A stretch of DNA of 64,000 nucleotides, from contig NC_026661.2 of assembly GCF_000004075.3 (NCBI RefSeq), positions 21,232,307 to 21,296,306 on the forward strand, in the 5' to 3' direction. Of this stretch, positions 1-18,014 are shown in pieces. This DNA comes from Cucumis sativus. Its lineage: Eukaryota; Streptophyta; Magnoliopsida; Cucurbitales; Cucurbitaceae. The translations under genes were made by a program, and so were the position numbers. Each line of letters opens with the position of its first letter. Position 1 is the first letter of the stretch. A model generated the notes under the pieces. It ran no database searches. It had not been told where the DNA came from and was given only the letters and a program-made list of their open reading frames with translations.

Positions 1-187
1 CTCCATAAGTCATCTCATCTGGGGTTGTGAGCCAAACACCTCAAACTTTTTTTTCACACACATATATTTAATCTAACCTTAATCTGACTCTAACCGGTGG
101 GGAACTGACAAATTATCGGAGGTTGCGCCCTCCTTATCCGAATTTAACTGAGGCGGAGTTGCGTGCAGTGAAGCTGAGCCTGGCCCC
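1..187. other. Upstream/5'UTR region of DUF3754 gene
   Basis: AT-rich sequence leading into the first gene. An out-of-frame ATG at 123 opens a 151-codon frame that overlaps the real first exon, but its product has no recognisable domain. I therefore treat this stretch as promoter and 5' leader, cut off by the window edge. No convincing TATA box was seen. Confidence 0.4.
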
Positions 188-3100
188 ATGCTCTCGTCTT
201 TGCAACTTCCCACTGGCCTTCGCAGTTCATCACCTCTCTTTTCCCCAATTCCTCAAGGGCAAGCTCGTCGTCAATGTCTTCCTCTTCCATATTCCTCTTC
301 CTCTTCCCTCACTGGTTTTCCCGACATGTCGACGCAGCCCTTGGAATCCATCGCAGCGGAGCCTTCGGCATTCAACCAATGGGAGAAAAACAACGGCAAC
401 ATGGCCGACGATGACTACCAAGATAAGGACATTTCTAGGATTCCCGTTCCTAGACACAAACACATTCCAGTTTCCAAAGCTCAGTTGTTGGATGCCATTG
501 TTTCCACCCTCTTCAACTCCAACCATGCTGATGATGATGATCACGATGCTCAACATTTTCAGCTCATCTCTTCGTTAGTTCCGTTCCACCACTCGCTCTC
601 TCCATTTCCCCTCCCGAAAATCGAGGTAATCAAGTTCACTTGACCGCTTTTGCAGGTGCTTGGATTCTATTCTTCATGCTGAACACAAGAAGATTTTAGA
701 AGAAATGCGGAGTGATTACTCTCTTACTCAGTCGCTGGAAAATGAGGCTGCCCCTGGAGAGGTTTCTACTAATACTGATGGCCAGCTTGTTTCTAATGAG
801 ACAGAGGAGTCTACCACGGCCAAAGATGCCATAGCTGGGTTTGAAAGCATGGAGGACTTGGTCCAGAAAATTGGCGTTAGCAGTGCTATGCCTTTCGGTT
901 ATACTCTGGATTTCCGTAATCTCTTGAGTTCTCCGAAGGGTGGAATAAATAGTTACATCAACGGGGAGTCTTCGTATGTCTTGAAGTCCTCAATTTCTTC
1001 ACATCGTTTTTCCAATTGAAGTTAATGAGCTTACAAACGTCAAACGTTGCATGTGTTTATGATTGAAACAAAAACTTCAATCAAGTTGATCTCTATTGTT
1101 CTTTATTCATTTAACAAGGCTTCTGCATGAGACCTTTGCATACTGCCGGTAGTTGCAACTTGAAATGATATGAGTGCACTTTCACTCAATGAACACGTGG
1201 ATTCCCTTTGTGGTTCTTGACGTTCGAATGCTCAGATGAGCTAAGTTATAACAACTTGCATGAATCGGCCGATGCAATCCCTTTAGGATATAGATACAAC
1301 GTCTTTCTTTAGTTCATGTTTCATGTTTGCGATTCTGACATCATATCATGACATTGACAGCAGATATTTAAATTGAAATGCTATTCTGATCAAATTCATC
1401 ATTGCTGTACGCATGTTGCTTACGTGAATTTAGCTAGGGACAATTTTAATCTTTAAACTAGAATGTAAGATAATTTGTGTAGGGCTTATGTGGTCGTACA
1501 TTCTCTCCTTTTTCTACAGCTAGACTGATTCAACCTGAATCTGAATGAAATATTTCCCTCTTGTGTATTTTTGTTAGAGTAGCAGTTGCCACTCGTTTCC
1601 AGCGTTCTTTTATGAAACTTCTTAAAAATGCTCAATTTGAAGAACTCTCAGCCATGGACCTGGTCTTGACATCAGCATTGAATACGGACTATCTGCTTAC
1701 TTTGCCAATATATGTTGACTGGAAGAGGGCATCTGAATCCAATGCAATTATTTTCAGGTTCTGCAATAGCCTATTTTTATTCCCTTTGTAAAGTTTGAGA
1801 CATAATGCTTGTCGTTTATTGTTTATCTTAGGCATCTTGTACGTTCTAAGTTCTTAAAAAACATGCCTCATTAACAAGTTCATTTATTATATATTTGCTT
1901 GGGTTTGTTTATTCCTGATGTGATACAATAGTCGCGTTTTGTCTGGATCTGTTGTTAGAAGTCAGGAGTGCCAACCATTTTTTAACTACTGGATGGTTGT
2001 TTTAAAACAGTACACTTGCCTAGATCTGATAATTCCATCCCATTTCACTCCTTTTCCTTATTTTTAAAATTTTTCTCAAAGCATTTTTTCAAAAAAAAAA
2101 AAGAAAAGAAAAAAACAAAAGGCCTACATGGCTATTTGATATGAAAATATGAGATGTCATTGTTTCTCATTTAATTTTTTGAAGCAATGCCCTAGTCAAT
2201 TATATATAGCGTCAGCATATATTTTCCTGTTCCAACATTGGGCAGGTTCCAATTGTGATTGTTTTCTTAACAGGCGAGGATATGCAACTGAGAGGCAGAG
2301 AGGCCTATTAATTGTTGATAAACTAGATTATATACAGTCTAGACTTCTACGCGGACTCTTTTCCTTAATCTCAAAACCACTGAGGAGACTTGGTACTTGG
2401 ATTGCTGAGGTTGACCATTTTTGGATATTGGTTGCCAACTTTGATCCCCTTTTCTTAAACATCTAACGTGTCAATACTTCTGTAACTATGTTGAACTTCC
2501 AGCATCATTCGCTGTCATTCTTTTCATGTTTCCTTTTTTCTTATCAACAGGCTGCACATGGTGCTCCACAGATGCAAGAAATACAAGAATGGGCTAAGAG
2601 GTTGAGGCTTTGGGTGAGGGATCTTCCTATATCTCAGCAATTATCTCGTTATGATGAAGAAGAATCTGATGATCTACTGAGAGACAATCAGATTTCGGAT
2701 AAAGACCTTCCAATTTGGCTGGCAGCTCAGAGTGCAGTATCTCGTTATGAGGGAATTCTTTCTTCTACAGGACCTCGTGGAAGACTCTTAAGGAGGCTTC
2801 TGACAGGGATAGGGGTTCTTCCTCCTATGCCAGAGCAACCATTCAAGCTTACTGATGACAGTAAAGCTTTTGAACCTTATTTAAGGTTTGACCATTATGA
2901 TTCTCCCATCTAGTTATTGCTCTAATCTTGTTATATAAGAAAGAAATTTCAAGTTTAGTTCACTAGCTATGCCTTTTTGGCAATGCTGCTAAAAGTGCTT
3001 GATGACAATGTGCTCATGGCCTGTGCCATGTCAGATTTTATCACCTTCTTTTAGAAATTGGTCTGATTATGTCATAAAAGGATATATTACAATGAGCCCT

Positions 3101-6100
3101 TCTTAATAACTATCTCCAAGTTCTCTTTACTTTCACCCCTTACTGATTGTACTTTGAACCACTATTCGTTAAACATCTAGTGAACTGGTATTTAGTAAAA
3201 AATATGCCCATATAATGTCTTGATGTTCTTATTATATTCTGTAAGGTATCTAGATAAGTATAATAGTATGATAGTAGTAAGGGGTATAGAGGTAATTATA
3301 TGGGAAGTTAGATACAAACTTCGTTATAAATAGGAGGGGGGAGAGTGAATGAAGACAAACTATTTGTGGAGTGTTCTAGGGGTTGGGCAAGTGCACTCAA
3401 GAAGGAGGTTCCAAGTTCCTTTATATTTAGGTTTATCTTGTATTTCTTCATAGTTATAGTTCAAATATATTAAGATCTTGATCTTCTTAGGAAGCATCCT
3501 AATATATTCCTAACGTAGTACTTGTCTTTTCATCTCAAATGTGTTGGTGAGTAGTAGCCATGATTTTATTTTTTATGATGTTTGTTACTAGTCTAGCCGT
3601 ATGAGTAATTTATTATTGATAAAATTATTATTATTGGTTACACTTTTAAATGCTTGTTTAAATGCTGTTGGATCATAGATGCACTTTTAACACAATATGA
3701 TAATGTGTTAAGAGAACCAGTTCACCTTTATGGACACATAACTCATTCACTCTGACATTCATTTGAAATTGTTGCAACCTTTTCCTATTATTTTGTGTGT
3801 TTGTGGCCTAGTAGTTGGATTAGCATTTTACCTCTTGAATAACTTTGCAATAAAATTGTTTTTAATCCAGGCCTATCTTCATATCACGAATATCACTCAG
3901 TGATATATGGAGGCCTGCAATGAAAAATTGCGGGAACAATATTTGGAAACAGTTGAAAACATCCATTTCAATCCTCCTGTCTCAATCAGTGCTTCAGGTA
4001 GTCTTTATTTGCTTCTTTTAATATTCTTAGTGCCTCCCCATCCTTTTAGCTGAATTGAGCTAAGCTGTTGGAATAATATGGATTCACCCAAACTTTGACG
4101 CAAGGGAGAATGCAAATAAAAATAGAAAGTAGTGCAACCTGGCCGATGAAAAAGAATCCCACCATGGATAACTATTGCACAAAGTCTTTCCAGTTCAAAT
4201 TAATAATAAAGGAAAAAGTTAATGTTATTACGAAAGAAGCTTTTGTAAGGGGAGCTTCGGCTTGAGAAAGGCTTCAAAAGGCCACTCTTTGTTTCTTTTG
4301 AGCCAAAAAGACCGCATAAAAGCTCTAACTGCATGATTCCACAATACTTTTGATTTATCTTTCAACCACCTAGGCGTGAGGGCCCCATAGAGCAAAGCAT
4401 CAACGAGGAGGCCAAAGGTGAGAAAAGAAGATTTCATCAGAAATACCCATTCTTTAGCAGCAAAAGGGCAATGTGAAACAAGTGATCTTAATATTCTACT
4501 TCAATTGGACAGAAACAGTAGGTATTTGGGGAGATGTACCAGTAAGAGTTTTTCGTCTCTCACTTAGGATTCCATCTCCTATACACTACAATTTTATTTT
4601 ATTTTTTAAACCTCTTTGGGTATTATCCCTTCCTATATCTAATTGATTTTAACTTTTTCAGAATAGAGGAAATGTTTGAAATAAGTGACTTTACAGAGAA
4701 ATCCCCAGAATTCTAGCTTGTGAAAGAACTTTCATCTGACAAACAAATGCTCACTACCCCAATCTTGTTTCTAAGCGGGAAACTTTCAATATCTCTCTAG
4801 AAAGGAATGCTCATAAGCACAAAGTCTTAATCACACACATCTTTACTCCAATGATCACTGCTCACCATTTTTTTTTCCTTTTCTTTTTAATTTATCACGA
4901 AAATATCTGAAAATGAAATATACTTTTCTTCATAATGTGAAGTGTTAATTTTCTGATGTGTTAATGCAATGCACTATTTGGAGTTTATTGATAGTTATTG
5001 GTCATATGTTGAAATTTCCGTTATAATTTATCATTTTTTAAACAATAAACAAAGCTTTCCTTGAGAACTTTCATTTGTTTATTCTTTCACGTCCTGCAGT
5101 CATTAATCTCAAAGAACTTCATAACTCGCTGTTTGCTTGTGAATTAGGAACCGGCTTTCGAAGAATTGATTTTACTTTACACCAAAAATGGAAGAAATAG
5201 TGGAGAAAAGACTGAGGTTCCATCTTTGCAGTTAAAGATCTATGAGAAGATTCCTATTCCAGACTTACCAGTATATACTTCTCACACTTCAATGTCTGTT
5301 AATGTTTTCAATTTTCTTTTCATTCAATGTATTTTCCCTTGTTTCATATTGCACATTTCTTTTTGCATTTCTTATTTGAGACGTTAGTCTCTTTTTATTT
5401 ATACTCATGAATTTCAATATTGGTTAAAATGACATGCAGGTGATCTTTCCTGACAAGAAACTATCGTTTCGAATCATAGATGCGGTATGGCCTAGATTTT
5501 ATTTTCTCAAATGCAATTTTTAGAATGGCTTGAATTAATATCCATGTGAACTAAAACTGAACAGTGTGTAGGATGTCAGTGCATGGTTCTTTGTAATTGT
5601 CATTTTATTAGCTTAATTTTTTTCAACCTCGTGTTTTTTATTCCATGATATGATATTTACAATGAGAATTAGATGGTTTTGATAATGTTTCTTTCATGCA
5701 TGGAGGAGACAAATGTTATCTGTTGAGATGGGTAGTGAATATTTATAGTTGAGATTAGGGTTGGAAGAAATGTCTTCGTTAAGATACCCGGTGATTGAGT
5801 GGCAAGTAATAATTAGGAAAATGAATATGAGTGGCAGATATGTGAATGAGCTTAAACTTTCCTAGTTACCGTTGTCAAATTTAGTAAGTTGATTTATTGG
5901 CTATTGTTGTGCAAGGATTAACAACACTTCTATTTTTCCTTCTGGTTTTGCTTCTCTTATCTGGATGAAATTGTATAGAGTTCAATGCTTAATGAGGTTG
6001 ATAGACAAAATAAACAAGCAACTTGTTATGAGTGCATATCCAAGACTGATCATGGTCAAAGGCTTTCTCTTTCTTTCCCAAGGGACTTTATGAATGCAAG

Positions 6101-9100
6101 CATAGGCAGCTTTAATTACAGGAGGAATGATTTCTTGACACCCATTTTCGCCATAGGTTTATTAATGATCATGTTCATATACTGATGTATTTTACAACGA
6201 TACCTTCCAATATTGAGCAATATCAACCCATATGAAGTAAGTTTAGTCTTAATTATGAATTAAGTTTTGTGGTCAGTCACCTATTTGTTTTATTATCTGT
6301 ATGGTTATTATTAGTTGATTATATAAAATGTTGAGATGGTTCATTATTATTATGATGCCTCCAAATTGTAGTTACGCCTGGATGCTGCGACAATATTGGG
6401 ACTTCTGGCTTTCTTCATTAACTACAAGTTTGAGAACGTCTTGTCCTCACCGTATGCTTTGTCTTAACTTCATTTTTTATGGAATATATGCTTATTATTA
6501 ACTTGCTACATGATTATAGTTAGTAATTTACTTCCTAGAATAACATATCTGTTTCCTCGGGCCAAACCACTGTATGACAAATTTTTTAAAGATTATGATA
6601 TGAATGAACTTGCTCAGGTAGATACCACGTGATTTCCAGAGAGAGTAGGTAGCCTAGATATCTGTGACTCTTAATAAACTGTTGTGGAGATATATCATGA
6701 ATGCTTGCCCTTGACCTTTTTCTAGACAGTTTTTTGGCATCTTCTAATTTTTCATGTTTTTTATATTGTAAAAAATACATTTATTCTATGTGAAACGTGC
6801 AGCTTACAAGCCTATACACACGATAATTGTTAATGTATGCCACATGAATATCATCTAAATTTTTTGGTACATCGATTGTTGATTTAACTAATTGGTCTTC
6901 AATTTTGGCACCTCAAGAAACCTTGAAGTTAAGCTTATGAATGATTAAATATTGTTTTGACGGGTTACTGTTTCTTGATATATACTAAATGGACAGTATT
7001 GAATAATTGGTTAAATTGACTTTTGGAGGCATGCATATCTAATTAAATATTAGATTGAGGCTATCGCCTCAGGAGATGGAACATTTTTTTTTGTACTTGT
7101 GCATGTCACTTATTTGAAACCTAAAGAATAATTATTGTTTTTTCAATGTGACATTTTTCTCTTGCGTTTGTGTCTGCCATAGGTCAGCAATTGTTCTTGA
7201 TGTGGTTGCTTTCAGTGCTCTTGTCATTTACATCACTAGAGTTGTTTTGGGTTACAAACAAACCTGGGATAGGTATCAAGTGAGTCAATTTTATTGATGT
7301 TAACGTCTCATTTTAACCCAGCTTACTATATGCATATGATGGTTGATTGCCGCTTTTCTAATTAAAAGAGTTGAACAGTTATTGGTTAACAGGACGCTGT
7401 ATGAGAAAACTATAGCCAGCGGATTTGGGTCAGTTCATTTTCTGTTGGACGCTTCAGAACAACAGCAAGTGAGTTTCTTTTAGTTTCATTTACGATTGCT
7501 CAACAATTTCATGAGGTGCCTACATCATGATTTCGATTTTGAGTATACAAAAATGAAAGAAGTAAAGTCATTGTCTATCATTAGGGTTGTAATATTCGAG
7601 AGAACATAATTAGAAAAAGGGTAAGCTTCAAAAGTGGGGTTCCTTTCACCCCTCGTAAACTAGTTTTCCATTATCAATGATATGTGAGTTCGAAATTATT
7701 CTGTATTGTTATGGAATGCTGATGTGGTAGAATTAGAATAAACTAAGATATCTTGGTTAAATCCTTAATTGGTTGGAATTTGATTAGTTCCGTTGCTTTA
7801 TTAGGATTGAGATTAGTTTCTTTGATTGATTAGAATTAGTTTGTGTTATGTACTCAAACACCTTAAAGAACCAACCCCAAAAAAGCTAGCTATTGGGGTG
7901 GGAGAGCCAAGCCACCTAAGTACCATATCTGTCATCCCATTCTAACCAATGTAGGACAAAGACATCCCATTCTACCGTGGTTCCTAACAGTTCACTTTAC
8001 AATTCTCTATAAATAGAGAAATGTTCTTCGATAACTTTTGATTTGTAATAGAGATTTTGACTTTATTATCGGAGATTTCTCTCCTTTTATCCCATAGGCT
8101 ACCTCAAGTGCTATTATAAAAGAGAAATAATGTGGATATGGTTCCACCTTGAGTTGCTTTAGCTAACATTCATTTTCTGGTGCAGTACAAAGAAGCTATT
8201 TTGGCGTATGCAATACTACTCAAAGAAGAAAAGGGAGAGGTTTCTGCCTTCCCTTGTGTAGTGTAGACTTAGATTCTTATATACATATAAAAGCTGATTG
8301 ATTGACGGAAGAATGAATTTCTTGTAATTGCAGGTAACATGTGGCAAAAGCGTTGGGGACAAATGCGAAAAATTTCTGTACGATGTTTTAAAAGTGAAGG
8401 TATGATAGATGGGAATGATAGTGTATTTGTTTGTTGTTTAACTCTAATAGGAAATTACCCAAGTTTTCGCAAGTTGAAGATGCACTAAAGTGTAATAGTC
8501 GTTTGTAGCTTAAAACAAGGGGTAGAATAGAAAAATATCTAGTGGTAAGAGGGACATAGTTTTAATAACTAACTAAGAGGTCATTGGTTTAATCCATGAT
8601 GGCTACCTATCTAGAAATTAATTTTTTACAACTTGCCTTGAAACCTACAAAAACAGAAAAATGTGGCCAAAATTTTAGTTTGGGAAGAAAATAGGAAAAG
8701 AGAGCCTCTATTCGAGATGAAAAGCATAGTCATGCCTTTCCTTTTATTAAAAGTATATATTTTTTTTGTTAGGAAAATGTAGGAAATTTGAGCCTAGGGC
8801 GCGCACACACCCACAAGCACTTAGGTACAACCTTCACTAGCATAAAAGCTTCTGTGGTTTGATTTTATAGTGTGTGATTCTAACATGGTTGAAATCACTT
8901 GTCAATTGTCATGTTCAAAAATACTTTTAATATACTTTTAGGACGTGCTTGGTTCAACTATCTTAAAAATAAGCCATTTTTGAAATTTTTTTGAAGTGTT
9001 TGACAATCACTCAAAATATCAATCGAAACCTTTCAAAATTTATTTGAAATAAGGGTTTAAATAAAAATGATTTTTTTGAAAAAAAATGTTTTTTTCTCTA

Positions 9101-9518
9101 GTTAATTCAAACAACCTTTATTCAATCAAAACCAATTTTAATGATTAAAGAGTTGCATTTAAATGTATAAAATTAATATTAAATAAATTTCGAGGGATTA
9201 AATACATGCTTCAAACGAATTTTGAATATAACAAAAATGATTTCAACTCTTTCAAAATCATTCCCAAACATGTATTTAAACACACACTTCAATTACAGGA
9301 AGACTAAACTGTCGAATACTTGTACAATTATTCAGGTTGAAATGGTGATAGATAATGCGATAGAAACTTTGTCAAGATTGGGGTTAGTAACCCTAACAGA
9401 AGTAGAGGCAGAAGATGGGAGAACAATATCAGTGCAGGCTGTAGGCTGTGGGAAGGCTTATGAGGCACTTAAACAACATTGGAATAACTTGCTTCAGCTT
9501 TATGATGTTAAATATTGA
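188..9518 (+). CDS. DUF3754 (TMEM143-like) membrane protein, probably plastid-targeted
   Basis: Fourteen coding exons: 188-573, 656-973, 1578-1757, 2274-2409, 2551-2885, 3871-3997, 5148-5270, 5440-5484, 6372-6451, 7183-7279, 7379-7468, 8186-8239, 8334-8399, 9336-9518. All junctions are GT/AG and in phase, giving 739 aa. The Ser/Pro-rich, acid-poor N-terminus (about 45 residues) looks like a chloroplast transit peptide. A second in-frame Met lies at 326. The middle carries the DUF3754 pattern: YLLTLPIYVDW, IIFRRGYATER, KLDYIQSRLLRG, then LQEPAFEELILLYTKNG and IPIPDLPVIFPDKKL. Two hydrophobic segments follow at about residues 553-570 and 578-600, so the protein is probably membrane-anchored near its C-terminus. 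The biochemical function of the family is unknown. Introns are long and repeat-bearing: intron 6 holds a LINE fragment and intron 13 holds SINE-like and MITE-like pieces. The family call is from motif memory; the gene structure is directly supported. Confidence 0.88.
3236..3520. repeat. LTR-like fragment in intron 5 of the DUF3754 gene
   Basis: Non-coding block with TATAAATAG at about 3324, followed by a purine-rich leader and a T-rich stretch resembling an LTR U3-R-U5 layout. I could not find paired TG/CA ends or a target duplication, so a solo-LTR identity is only a suggestion. Confidence 0.25.
4180..4500 (-). mobile_element. LINE (non-LTR retrotransposon) C-terminal fragment
   Basis: On the minus strand, a frame starting near 4480 and open to 4228 encodes HCPFAAKEW, then KVLWNHAVRAFMRSFWLKRN. 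This is the pattern that follows the zf-RVT zinc-binding domain at the C-terminus of plant L1-type LINE ORF2 proteins (usually LW..A.RA.LW.LW.ERN.RIF). It lies in intron 6 of the DUF3754 gene, in antisense orientation. Reverse transcriptase and endonuclease parts are absent, so this is a 5'-truncated dead copy. Confidence 0.6.
7690..8150. repeat. LTR/TRIM-like repeat with possible nested insert, intron 11 of DUF3754 gene
   Basis: A TAG/TTAG-rich segment, then a distinct C-rich block (about 7860-7990), then a segment with CTCTATAAATAGAG at about 8004-8017 and a downstream T-rich leader. The composition change in the middle suggests one element inserted into another. Borders and target duplications could not be fixed. 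Confidence 0.3.
8535..8660 (+). repeat. tRNA-derived SINE-like fragment
   Basis: TAGTGGTAAGAGGGACATAG (A-box region) is followed by AACTAACTAAGAGGTCATTG and GGTTTAATCCATGATGGCTA, where GGTTTAATCC is a B-box variant. A TAGAAATTAATTTT tail follows. The same pattern occurs in reverse at 30078-30236, so the two are probably members of one old SINE family. It sits in intron 13 of the DUF3754 gene. Confidence 0.5.
8939..9275. mobile_element. Candidate MITE in last intron of the DUF3754 gene
   Basis: The ends show an imperfect inverted pair: ACGTGCTTGG near 8943 and CCAAACATGT near 9264-9273 (8 of 10 positions complementary). The interior is very AT-rich and non-coding. Flanks are loosely similar (TACTTTTA against TATTTAAA), which is too weak to prove an 8-bp target duplication. 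The element ends about 60 bp before the last coding exon. Confidence 0.4.
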
Positions 9519-10644
9519 TGCCTTTGGGATCACTTTGTGGTCTCAACATTTGTTCCGATGAGAATATGCAGTTTGGCTTTCTGCTCTACTTTTCCTTTTT
9601 ACCTTTTCTTTTTTTTGGTAAAGATGTATTCTATAGAAACACCACCAAGTGTTGTTTGTTTGTAGTACTTTTATTTTCAATTAGTTTCGATAATTTCAAT
9701 CTTGTGTCGTCCATAAATTAAAATATTTACAAAATATAATAAATAATAGTCTACTACGTATGTGTTTATGTATCACAAAATACACAAATAATAGTCCATT
9801 TTGGTATATATGATTTTCACTTCTATACTAGGTTTTGTTTTTCTATCATCTTGTTCACATCATATTCTATTTGCATTTGCATTTCATTAATTAATTTTTA
9901 AATCCATAGTTTTTCTTATTGTAATTGCACAATTTCATCGGTAAGTGTAGGGTACCATACGAACATTCATAAATAATATATTTTCTTCAATAAAATATAA
10001 AAACAACTCAAATATGATGTAAACAATAAGATGACTTTTTTTAAAAAATAATAATTCATTTAGTCTGAACCCAAACAAAAGTATAGCTAATTAAGAAGAG
10101 TTAAGTCATATTTTTTCTGCATGTCTAATATATATGTAAGAGAGTTTGTTTGAATTAACTCCTAGAAATTTTAGAGAATTAAAGATGTTTTTTTTTTTGT
10201 ATTAAGTGTTTAGTACTAAGTAAAAATAATTTGTTAAAAAATTTTGCTGAGTTATGATAATTTTAAAAAATATATATTATATAAAAAGTGATGGATCATT
10301 GATTATTTTATTATAACTTAGAATTTGGTAGAATCATTTTTAGTTTGTGGTATAACCTAACATTCGATTGTTGGAATCTCTTTTAATAAAATGTAAAAAA
10401 AATTAGAAAGTATTTTAGTAAAACCATATATTTTTTTTGTTTCATATATACAGTGAAACCATCTTTTATATGTAAATAATCTATTATGATAAAATATCAT
10501 TTTAAGAAGTTTTTAAATTAGAAGTATGCCAAAGCATGGAATATTTTAAAAATAAACCAAATATAGACTTTCGACAATGACATTTGTTGAAAGTTAAAGC
10601 AATTTTTTATGCTTAATTTTAATTTGATCTTAATTTCGTCATTA

Positions 10645-10906
10645 AAAATTGATTTCAATAGGTTTATTCCAATCTTACTTTTGAATCTATAAATTTCAAT
10701 TATAATCAATTAAGTTTCATTATTTTTCAAAAAAATAATTTTCATGTTTTACTTCCTAATCTTTTTAATATAATTAAAATTGATTTCAATAGATTTATTC
10801 CAATCTTACTTTTGAATCTATAAATTTCAATTATAATCAATTAAGTTTCATTATTTTTCAAAAAAATAATTTTCATGTTTTACTTCATAATCTTTTTAAT
10901 ATAATT
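10645..10906. repeat. 131-bp direct tandem duplication
   Basis: Copy 1 spans 10645-10775 and copy 2 spans 10776-10906. They differ at only about two positions (GGTTTATT/GATTTATT and CCTAAT/CATAAT). Abutting copies at such identity indicate a recent local duplication. The unit is AT-rich and non-coding. Confidence 0.9.
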
Positions 10907-11012
10907 AAAGTTAAGAAACATAAATTTTGAAACTTAAAAAATAAATAGAAATAAAATTTTACCATAAATTATAATATTTTAAAACTTAATAACTAAATTA
11001 AATAGAAGAAAA

Positions 11013-11160
11013 AACGGATAAATTTCTATCACCTATAGATCTATATCATTTTTTATCATTGATAATATTAATGGTTCAACAAGTTTTTATCATTGATAAC
11101 TTGTATAAGTTTTTATTACATATCACTTGTAGACTTTTACCATTGTCTATCTAAACTATA
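11013..11160. repeat. AT-rich dispersed repeat, TATCATTGATA type
   Basis: Contains TTTCTATCACCTATAGATC, two copies of TTTTTATCATTGATAA and TATCACTTGTAGAC. Similar sequence occurs at 20755-20880, 31545-31615, 39905-40040, 49372-49510, 51880-52090 and 62690-62880, so it is a dispersed family, possibly MITE-derived. Confidence 0.55.
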
Positions 11161-11645
11161 TAAAATGTAAAAGTTATAATTTGTAAATAGTTTAAGTTAC
11201 TTTTCTATATTAAAAATTTTTCGAAAAAAATGTATTATTTTAAAATCAAAACTCAATTACCAAAAAGTACTTTACCTTTTAAAAAGGGGGAGATAAAACG
11301 GGTCGGGTCGGGTGGAGAAAGCCGTGCATAAATGTATATCCAATCCAAGTGGAGAACGGGCAGCCACGTCGCTGACCGCAAACACAGAATCTCACGGGTT
11401 TGTAATGGCCCTCAACGCTGGCAGTGGCAATGTCAAATAAGAAGTTAGAAGTACACCACACCATCTTTACCCTACACCCTCCCTCTCCCAATTATCGCCG
11501 ATCCTTTCCATATCATCAACTTAATTCATTCATAAACGATTCTCAATACCAACAATTCCTACTCTTCACACTCATCTCCTTCCCTCCCATCTTCTCTTCC
11601 TCGCTCGCTCGCGATCTCCATTTCCATCTCCACCTCGATCGGGAC

Positions 11646-11656
11646 TTTAGGGTTTT
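11646..11656 (-). promoter_or_regulatory. Telo-box-like motif in the VHA-A leader
   Basis: TTTAGGGTTTT on the plus strand, i.e. an AAACCCTAA-like telo-box on the minus strand, about 90 bp before the VHA-A ATG. Such motifs occur in leaders of strongly expressed plant housekeeping genes. Its function here is an inference. Confidence 0.4.
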
Positions 11657-11741
11657 GGTCGATTTATTTTTCTTCATTTGATCCTTCTTCTTACCTGTTA
11701 ACAATTCGATCTGATTTCTTTCCGATCAATTCTCTTCCACA

Positions 11742-16973
<5,232 letters not shown>

Positions 16974-17560
16974 ACAACAAAAATACGTTTGCCGACTTCG
17001 TGCCAGGTCTGGTGTTTCCTCCTCCTTTGATTTTGTAGAATAATATCGATGTATTATGTTGGTTTGGGTTGCGGTCGCAACTTTCGGTTAGCTATTATTT
17101 AATAATGTGCATTATTTTTTTCCTTCCCCCCTCCAAGTTTTTCCGGGTTCGTATTTTGGCGTTCAGAACTGAGATTCTTATACTATTCCCTTATTTATCT
17201 TATAATATCTGTGCAATAAGATGGATCCGAGTTTGTATTTTGGCGATTGTTCTTTTTCTTTCTTCGATATCTTTCTTATATTCCATCATTGAAAGGGACA
17301 TAATTGGATGTAATGACATTTGGGAAAATGAATGTCCATTCTCTCGGTTGTTTTGTTTTGGTTGTAGGATGGCATCAATTCCCCCATCGTTAGAGAACAT
17401 AGAATTCTTTTCCACACTTTTGAAGAAATTATGCTCTCCGCCTTCAATTATTTATTATATTTATACCATTGGATAAGTTAAAGTAATTTTTCTAGGCTTC
17501 CATGAATTTCATATTTTTATCAATAGTGGGCTGTCTATTACTATCTATCATTTCTACAAT

Positions 17561-17710
17561 ATAAAATTTGTTTTTTATTTTGTAAATATTTTATATAATT
17601 TTACTATATTAGAAAATGTTAATTTCATATCTTTTAGTGTCTATCATTACTATATTATAAAATTTGTTCTTTATTTTGTAAATATTTTATATAATTTTAT
17701 TATATTTGAA
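17561..17710. repeat. Duplicated AT-rich block
   Basis: ATAAAATTTGTT.TTTATTTT and GTAAATATTTTATATAATTT occur twice, starting at 17561 and 17657 (offset 96 bp), both preceded by CTATCATT. This is an old direct duplication with a few substitutions. Confidence 0.6.
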
Positions 17711-18014
17711 AAAGTCTAATTTTTTAATTTCTATTTCATTTGAAACAATTTTTGGAATGAAATTGTTGAAGTTGAAATTCATACCCAAATGTAATCTAAA
17801 CAACTTCATGAATGAGTCTTAAGTGTATATTTCCCTTGTTACTATTTTACTGTTTCTATTATCAGATTAAAAGTATCCAACTTTGAATTTTTAATTTTCT
17901 GAATGTTTTTGTGAAATTTTGTATCTACTTTAAACTTTTAATTTAGTTTGGACGAATTTAACTTTTATTGAAGGTTCAAAATTTCTTCCGTTCGTATTGT
18001 TGTACTAAAATTGA

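Larger units (their letters stand above)
9519..11741. other. Intergenic region between the DUF3754 gene and VHA-A; 3'UTR, repeats, VHA-A promoter
   Basis: The 3' flank of the DUF3754 gene is T-rich and contains a possible AATAAA-like signal at 9741. The middle is AT-rich with a perfect-looking tandem duplication (10645-10906) and a TATCATTGATA-type repeat (11013-11160). From about 11280 the sequence becomes more GC-rich; 11460-11741 is a C/T-rich leader typical of a highly expressed plant gene. TTTAGGGTTTT (telo-box on the opposite strand) lies at 11646-11656. No protein gene was seen. Confidence 0.6.

Noticed and set aside
123..578. 151-codon open frame overlapping exon 1 of the DUF3754 gene
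   Set aside because: Different frame from the exon that splices correctly into the downstream DUF3754 exons; no recognisable domain.
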